Positions 57,140-64,000 of a DNA stretch of 64,000 bases are shown here, one piece after another. This stretch comes from Owenia fusiformis (taxonomy: Eukaryota > Annelida > Polychaeta > Sabellida > Oweniidae), in the NCBI GenBank assembly GCA_903813345.2, contig CAIIXF020000003.1, positions 25,559,248 to 25,623,247 of the forward strand, given 5' to 3'. A program made the translations under genes and the position numbers. Every line of letters starts with the position of its first letter. The first letter of the stretch is position 1. The notes under the pieces are model-generated. The model was not told the DNA's origin, did no database searches, and saw only the letters and a list, made by a program, of their open reading frames with translations.

Positions 57140-57978
57140 TTAAAGTCCCCGTGTAAAGTTTAAACCACTTTGGCTTATATTGTAGTCTTACCCAATGTTA
57201 TCCAAGTGTGATATGTGAAACTTTTTTTTTAAATTTCAAAAAGTGGTTTTTGATAGACTTTTTGTTCCAAAATTTGTGAATTTATTTAAAACTAACTTTT
57301 AGAGGTCACATATATCTTTTAATTAGCCACAATTCATACCACTGCATAGCATTCATCCCCGCATGTTTTTTGCCGAAAAAATTAAGAAAATCGGTTCATA
57401 AATAAGCGAGAAATGAACTTATCAGTGCAAGAAAATGGTTCCGAGAAAAATGCATTTCTAAATTTTAGTTCTCATAGAAACCAATGGTACAATGATATCT
57501 AAAACATAATATATTTTTCCTTTTAACCTAATTAGACAATTAACATTGATTGATTATTGAAGTCTAGCATATTGAGAAAAGATAGACATCGAAAAAAATT
57601 ATTTAATTTTTTTCAAAAAGTTTTTTGTACCTTTGTGACATCACTAATGTTTCAAAATATTTTTGATATGCTAAAACATTGAAGTGGCCCATTAAATATG
57701 GCATTTTATTATTGAAATAGTGTGTCCTTTGTTCAATCTTTGCATTGGTGTTAAAAGGATAATCTTTTTTGAAATGCATTAAGAAATATTTGATGATTAA
57801 AAATTTCAACTATTTTTGAAAAATGGCGGGAAATTTGAATATTTGAGAAATGAAATGCTCACAACTTTTTTTCCCCAAAATTTTTTTTTTCAAAAATCTC
57901 TAAAATAACTTTTTAAGTCATGACAAATAGTAAATGAATGCTAAAAAAATATTTTCAAACTTTAGACGGGGACTTTAA
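57140..57978. mobile_element. TTAA-flanked element with AGTCCCCGT inverted ends
   Basis: TTAA-AGTCCCCGTGTAAAGTTT at the left and AAACTTTAGACGGGGACT-TTAA at the right. The TTAA target and CCC-type ends resemble piggyBac-type non-autonomous elements. 839 bases, no transposase frame. Confidence 0.68.
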
Positions 57979-59320
57979 GGTTTTTATGAGGAACATGTGA
58001 TCTTTAACGAACGTGTTCAAGTATCCTTTGTACAGATGATTTAAAGGTAAGGTAAATGTGATTTTTTGCTTTTTCATTTCATGAAAGTATTGTTGTTGTG
58101 GTGGTTAATTTGTGCCCATTGGGTGTTAGCTTCAAGCCCAATCTCCCATTCAGTGTCTGGAATAGAATATGTTGAAGACGAGCACTGCCGTTGCTTCCAG
58201 TCTCTTTGATTATTTGGCGTTTGTACCTTACGTTTTTTTAGTTACATTGATAGATAGATCTATACCAGTATACTAGCTTATTGAATATGACTTTTTAAAA
58301 TCCTGTTTATGATATATCTGGAAAGTTTCAATAGTTTAATCAAATTGAAGTAATTCTGTATTTGTCTGTTTTAATTTTAAATGCATCTGAACCCCTGTCT
58401 GTTAGTGTTATGAAAAATACATTGTCTGCATTAGGGTTAACTGTGAATTAGTAAGTTCAATGGGACAACATACATTTAAGTTGACAACGAACACTTATGA
58501 TTTTTTAAATTATAGTCAAAACGTTAATACTTATTAAATCTTCAACAGACCTTAATTGTGTAGTTTAAAGAAACATATTCTCATAAAAATATTCGACACT
58601 TTTAGACGACAGGGGAGAAAATGATCAAAGGAAATGTGTAAAAAACAACATTTTTCAACCGACCAATTATATGGGTAGATTAACCACAAAAATCTTTTAA
58701 CATTATTAGAAAGTTAAATGTCTTCCCAAACAAATACACACAAAATCAAACATGAAATCCTTAATGTATTCCTCAGATTATTTTTTAAGACCTACATCAA
58801 CATCATTGTCTTTGCTTCAAATTGGTTAAATAGTGACACCGTACATCTAAAGTGTACGATGGTATATTTTGTCACTGTACATTGTCGATGGTTAGGCGTT
58901 ATTAATGGAAACCATTTTAACATGGAAAAGGTGAAAAGTCCCCAAAAAACAACAAGCGATTTTGTGAAAACAATTGCCTGTTGCCAGTTGCCTGCTGCTA
59001 ATGAAATCCCTGCTGATTTGTAACCATTACAAATGCTTTGTAAAATGAGGTCAGACACATTACACAATATCCCAGATGCGAGTAGAAATAATCTTGATTT
59101 ACGTCATTAAAATTCACAATTCAGTTAAACTGATGTCATATTTGGAATCTACATGTAAAATTACATTTAGAAATGGAGTTTTGAAGAGTTTATCAACTTT
59201 GAAAATTCAATTTTCTTTGAAAATGTGACTTCTAGGTTGGGGAGATTTCCCATAGACCCCATGTTGTAAAACCACAAAAAGTGAAATATCTTTTCTTGTG
59301 TTGGGCAGATAATATTTTCT
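57979..59320. other. No supported gene
   Basis: A block at 58932-59010 (AAAAGTCCCCAAAAAACAAC, TTGCCTGCTGCTAATGAAAT) repeats one at 8028-8103, so it is a dispersed repeat. The antiparallel frames at 58718-59067 fall on it and are not genes. Confidence 0.5.
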
Positions 59321-59806
59321 TTTATTATGCACCTCATTAAAATACTCAAATCTGATTGGTTAAGAGCTGCGGGGTCTATTGCCATACGTGGCAGCAAGAT
59401 CTCGTTCTATCCAGTATTGAAGCAACGCGATCTCCAACTATCCCGTATACCAGAATACCCTATCCTCGAAAAAATACTTTCGACGAGTCCAATTGTCTAT
59501 GACGTCATTTTCTTAGAATCTCTTCCATGTTGAATTTGAGATGAATGCGAGGGAGAAAAGATTTGCGTGATATGAGAGAAGGGGATTTCTATTCAATTTC
59601 CTGTGATTAACTGACAAAAGGTAGGTGGCGCTAGATACGGGATCGGCCAAACTTATTATATATGGAGGGAATAAGTAAGAATAAGGCCATATGAGAGAAT
59701 AAATGGAATTTTTGATTGTCGAACACCAGGGTTTTTAGGCTCGGCTTCTGTTTAAGTAGACCCATTTCGTAATAGACGTATTTCTCAAGGGAGGTGCATA
59801 ATAAAA
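59321..59806. mobile_element. MITE with TTATTATGCACCTC inverted ends, long copy
   Basis: TTTATTATGCACCTC at the left and GAGGTGCATAATAAA at the right. The interior matches 40168-40396 but has about 250 extra bases (59470-59735). Confidence 0.75.
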
Positions 59807-59807
59807 T

Positions 59808-59945
59808 AAATACTGGATGACCATGAGGTGGATATGCCAGAATACCTATCCTCGAAAAGAAATACTAGGCTCAGCTTCGCTTTGCCTAGTATTTTTTCCT
59901 CGGATAGGTATTCTGGCATATCCACCTCATGGTCATCCAGTATTT
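59808..59945. repeat. Near-perfect 62-bp inverted repeat (hairpin)
   Basis: The left arm 59808-59870 (AAATACTGGATGACCATGAG...ATACTAGGC) pairs with the right arm 59884-59945 (GCCTAGTATT...CTCATGGTCATCCAGTATTT) across a 13-base loop. Only a few mismatches occur near CTCGAAAAG. Pieces of the arm (ATGCCAGAATACCTATCCTC) also occur inside the MITE at 40294, so the arms derive from that family. Confidence 0.85.
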
Positions 59946-60144
59946 GTTTATTACTGGACATATTTTAATTTGTGTAACTATCAGATACATAAAGGTATAT
60001 AAAGATGAACCACTAAAACTGATGCATATTCAAGTTTAAGGGAATTTTGTAATACCCTGCCATGTTAATTACCCCGAATAAGCCACCTGGTGGCGAAACT
60101 GGTAACTACCTACTCGCATCTGAGTAACTGGATCAAATGTCAAC

Positions 60145-62695
60145 AAGGCATTAACATGACAAAATGTCACCACCTAGTTGCTCACAATATTATGAGTTCA
60201 AACTTAAGTCAGATTTGAATTTCTGAGAACTTGTAAAGTCAAATTAGAACTTCTGAAAAGATGTAGATGATTTTGAAAAAAAAATTTGGTCAATTTGAAG
60301 CAAGTTGAAAACAGATCTTTTTGACCTTTTTGACCTTGAGAAGGTCATTAAAGGTCAAATGTCAAATCTAAAGTCAGATTTGAATTTCTGAGAACATGTA
60401 GATGATTTTGAAAAAAAAAATTAGTCAATTTGAAGCAAGTTGAAAAAAGACCTTTTTGACCTTTTTTGACCTTGAGAAGGTCATTGAAGGTCAAATGTCA
60501 AATCTAAAGTCATATTTGAATTTCTGAGAACATGTAGATGATTTTGAAAAAAAATTTAGTCAATTTGAAGCAAGATGAAAAAATACCTTTTTGACCTTTT
60601 TTGACATTGAGAAGGTCATTGAAGGTCAAATGTCAAATCTAAAGTCAGATTTGAATTTCTGAGAACATGTAGATGATTTTGAAAAAAAAATTTAGTCAAT
60701 TTGAAGCAAGTTGAAAAAAGACCTTTTTGACCTTTTTTGACTTTGAGAAGGTCATTGAAGGTCAATTGTCAAATCTTAAGTCAAATCTAAAGTCAGATTT
60801 GAATTTCTGAGAACACGTAGATGATTTTGAAATTTTTTTTAGTCAATTTGAAGCAAGTTGAAACAGACCTTTTTGACCTTTTTTGACCTTGAAAAGGTCA
60901 TTAAAGGTCAAATGTCAAATCTAAAGTCAGATTTGAATTTCTGAGAACATGTAGATGATTTTGAAAAAAAAAATTAGTCAATTTGAAGCAAGTTGAAAAA
61001 AGACCTTTTTGACCTTTTTTGACTTTGAGAAGGTCATTAAAGGTCAAATGTCAAATCTAAAGTCAGATTTGAATTTCTGAGAACATGTAGATGATTTTGA
61101 AAAAAAAAATTAGTCAATTTGAAGCAAGTTGAAAAAAGACCTTTTTGACCTTTTTTGACTTTGAGAAGGTCATTGAAGGTCAAAAGTCAAATCTAAAGTC
61201 AGATTTGAATTTCTGAGAACACGTAGATGATTTTGAAATTTTTTTTAGTCAATTTGAAGAAAGTTGAAAACAGACCTTTTTGACCTTTTTTGACCTTGAG
61301 AAGGTCATTAAAGGTCAAATGTCAAATCTAAAGTCAGATTTGAATTTCTGAGAACAAGTAGATGATTTTGAAAAAAAAAATTAGTCAATTTGAAGCAAGT
61401 TGAAACAGACCTTTTTGACCTTTTTTGACCTTGAGAAGGTCATTGAAGGTCAAATGTCAAATCTTAAGTCAAATCTTAAGTCAGATTTGAATTTCTGAGA
61501 ACATGTAGATGATTTTGAAAAAAAAATTTAGTCAATTTGAAGCAAGTTGAAAACAAACCTTTTTGACCTTTTTTGACCTTGAGAAGGTCATTGAAGGTCA
61601 AATGTCAAATCTAAAGTCAGATTTGAATTTCTGAGAACATGTAGATGATTTTGAAAAAAAAATTTAGTCAATTTGAAGCAAGTTGAAAAAAGACCTTTTT
61701 GACCTTTTTTGACTTTGAGAAGGTCATTGAAGGTCAAATGTCAAATCTTAAGTCAAATCTAAAGTCAGATTTGAATTTCTGAGAACACGTAGATGATTTT
61801 GAAAATTTTTTTTAGTCAATTTGAAGCAAGTTGAAAACAGACCTTTTTGACCTTTTTTGACCTTGAGAAGGTCATTGAAGGTCAAATGTCAAATCTTAAG
61901 TCAGATTTGAATTTCTGAGAACACGTAGATGATTTTGAAAAAAAAATTTAGTCAATTTGAAGCAAGTTGAAAACAGACCTTTTTGACCTTTTTTGACCTT
62001 GAGAAGGTCATTGAAGGTCAAATGTCAAATCTTAAGTCAGATTTGAATTTCTGAGAACACGTAGATGATTTTGAAAAAAAAATTTAGTCAATTTGAAGCA
62101 AGTTGAAAACAGACCTTTTTGACCTTTTTTGACCTTGAGAAGGTCATTGAAGGTCAAATGTCAAATCTAAAGTCAGATTTGAAGGTCAAATGTCAAATCT
62201 AAAGTCAGATTTGAATTTCTGAGAACATGTAGATGATTTTGAAAAAAATTTAGTCAATGTGAAGCAAGTTGAAAAAAGACCTTTTTGACCTTGAGAAGGT
62301 CATTGAAGGTCAAATGTCAAATCTAAAGTCAGATTTGAACTTCTGAGAACATGTAGATGATTTAGAAAAAAATTGAAGTCAGTCTAAACAGTATTTGTTA
62401 AGTTTTTTGAAAAAAATTTAGTCAATGTGAAGCAAGTTGAAAAAAGACCTTTTTGACCTTGAGAAGGTCATTGAAGGTCAAATGTCAAATCTAAAGTCAG
62501 ATTTGAACTTCTGAGAACATGTAGATGATTTAGAAAAAAATTGAAGTCAGTCTAAACAGTATTTGTTAAGTTAGAGGAAGTTGTAAGAAATTGTTACAGA
62601 CGCCGGACGCCAACCGCCAACCACCAACCGCCGGACGCCGTCGCAAAAAAACGGAGACCATAACAATATGTCACCACTTTTGGTGGTGACATAAT
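60145..62695 (+). mobile_element. TGTCACCACC dispersed element swollen by an internal satellite
   Basis: AACAAGGCATTAACATGACA plus AAATGTCACCACC opens it. The usual distal half (GAAATTGTTACAGACGCC, GTCGCAAAAAAACGGAGACC, TATGTCACCACTTTTGGTGG plus TGACATAA) closes it at 62695. The array at 60190-62560 lies between these halves. Confidence 0.72.
60190..62560. repeat. Satellite, about 137-bp unit, about 16 copies, rich in AGGTCA half-sites
   Basis: The unit runs GTCAGATTTGAATTTCTGAG, ACATGTAGATGATTTTGA, an A-run, TAGTCAATTTGAAGCAAGTT, TTTTTGACCTTTTTTGACCT, TGAGAAGGTCATTGAAGGTC, AAATGTCAAATCTAA. The last two units (from about 62215) are shorter and carry an extra AGTCTAAACAGTATTTGTTA block. Homogeneity is high in the middle, as expected of recent unequal exchange. 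Confidence 0.92.
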
Positions 62696-64000
62696 TATAG
62701 TATAGTATAAACAATGTCAAATGGAGACAGCATACGGATCTAATGCAATATTATTTGTCATAAAGTAACATAGTTGATGAACTGGAATGGGGAATTAAAC
62801 ATCAATGTGATCTCAACAAACAAAAACAAAACTATTACAAAGTTCATTTCAAATTGAAAAATGTGATTATTACAACAAGTTGCTGATGCATGTTTAAGTT
62901 AACTTTTATGGTAATATAAATGATATATGTATATGTGTATCTGTATATTGAAGTGACTAGAAAGTAGTTAGTCAGTCAAAGGTATGTAAAACTAAAAACA
63001 AGCATATTTCTTATGTACAATTTAAAAAAATTACAATTTCATCATATGTTCTTTAATGATGATGATAACAGCTATGTCTCAGACCTCAGCCATAGTAGAA
63101 GAGATGCAGAATATCCATCTCTTCATTTTCTGTTGATCGACTGTTGATTTCTAATGCCAAGCAAAATTACCATTAACTAGGGCAGTATGAATTAATTAAA
63201 AAATAAATATTCCTGATAAATTATGTAATAAAAACAAATGTTATCTTGAATCCCTGATGTATTTAACCAACATTTTAAATGGAAAAATATATGATAAAAT
63301 GAATTCAAAAGTACATTGTAAAGACATTAATGTATATATTTACAGCCCTTTACCTACTACCTGCAAAATGTCATCAAAGCGGCAAATAAAATATAATATT
63401 ACAATAGTAAAATCGACATAACACCAATTAATAGCACTATAATTTTTATAAAATGGGTAAAATGTAATTTCATGAACATAAAAATGATATTTTATGTAAA
63501 AAAGGAACCTTGTTGATTTATGGAACACATCAAAACATTGTGCTTATTGAATAGAATGTTGCCATGCCTCATTGCAAATGGCAATCACTTTTACTCTTGC
63601 CAATAGACGTGCAAAGGTGATTGTCAAAGTGGCAATAGACTATATTTTAAACTAGATATATCCACTATACTTGGCAGGTATGATTTCTGATATTGATGAA
63701 TCGAAAACATAATTTTGTGTCCCTCTAGTGTTTTGACTTTATATTGAATTAGACTGAACATGATCAAAGTGGTCAAACATACAGCTTTGCGATGAAAAGT
63801 TTTATGGCTTCAAATCACCAATTTCTCCAAACTTGGGACACTCGGGCAATTCCCATAACTCAAATACATTATGTATGTACAGTACTCATAATCGGGGGCT
63901 GAGCTAAGGTTCTGAGGGCATTTGGTTAAAATGGCATTGCAGACCAGTTGCCATGTTATTTTCCTACTACTGAAAAAATCAACAGGTCCATATGGAAAGT
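62696..64000. other. No supported feature
   Basis: AT-rich sequence with no coding frame over 62 codons, no tRNA and no clear repeat end. A paired block at 63573-63627 (TTGCCAATAGACGTGCAAAG and ATTGTCAAAGTGGCAATAGA) is the only local structure noticed. Confidence 0.5.

Noticed and set aside
58060-58240. Possible MRPL3 upstream exon (minus-strand RYKRQIIKETGSNG frame)
   Set aside because: No resemblance to the L3 N-terminal region and no donor in the needed phase.
40174-59533. Matching frames at 40174 and 59327 (MHLIKILKSDWLRAAGS)
   Set aside because: Both lie in copies of the same MITE. Shared sequence reflects repeat ancestry and the frames end at different places.

Overview
The window is nuclear DNA from an animal, most likely a marine invertebrate. 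It is AT-rich, its protein genes are split into many short exons with GT/AG borders and kilobase introns, and it is crowded with transposable elements, foldback repeats and minisatellites. The LTR element at 45.9-53.3 kb has the integrase-before-reverse-transcriptase order of the Gmr1 group, first known from deuterostomes. That makes a deuterostome plausible but does not prove it. Nothing here fixes the species.

Layout. 1-1240: 3' end of a Ty3/gypsy element with its LTR. About 1.45-3.45 kb: a decayed non-LTR retrotransposon (minus strand). 4.2-4.7 kb: a broken von Willebrand A domain (minus). 4949-20379: a plus-strand gene of at least 16 exons joining two WW-like modules, an EF-hand-like stretch, a long coiled coil and a C-terminal CAP-Gly domain. 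One of its introns carries seven antisense tRNA-His genes in tandem (9.5-10.6 kb). Another holds a likely alternative first exon (13523).

21746-38189: the mitochondrial ribosomal protein L3 gene (MRPL3) on the minus strand, lacking its 5' exons. Its 12.9 kb intron contains, on the opposite strand, a complete-looking gene (26377-35485). This encodes an N-terminal hydrophobic anchor, TSP1, an S1 protease-like domain, a second TSP1, a Thr-rich stalk and a fucolectin-type (FTP) domain. The protease domain keeps His, Asp and Ser but has lost the residues used for zymogen activation.

40946-56470: two paralogous genes on the minus strand (A and B) for secreted proteins of about 270 residues that I do not recognise. 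Each has a non-coding first exon and two coding exons. The intron of B has been stretched to 10 kb by a nearly intact Gmr1-like LTR retrotransposon with almost identical LTRs. 57-64 kb has no recognisable gene. It holds a TTAA-flanked element, a MITE, a 138-base hairpin and a 2.3 kb satellite of about 16 units, each rich in AGGTCA half-sites.

A theme runs through the window. Several tandem arrays lie across or against exon-intron borders: the MRPL3 last-exon acceptor (about 8 copies), an MRPL3 donor (3 copies), the acceptor of the protease serine exon (about 17 copies), and a minisatellite starting exactly at a splice donor of the CAP-Gly gene. All gene models come from reading frames, splice motifs and phase continuity by eye. 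No alignment or transcript data were used.
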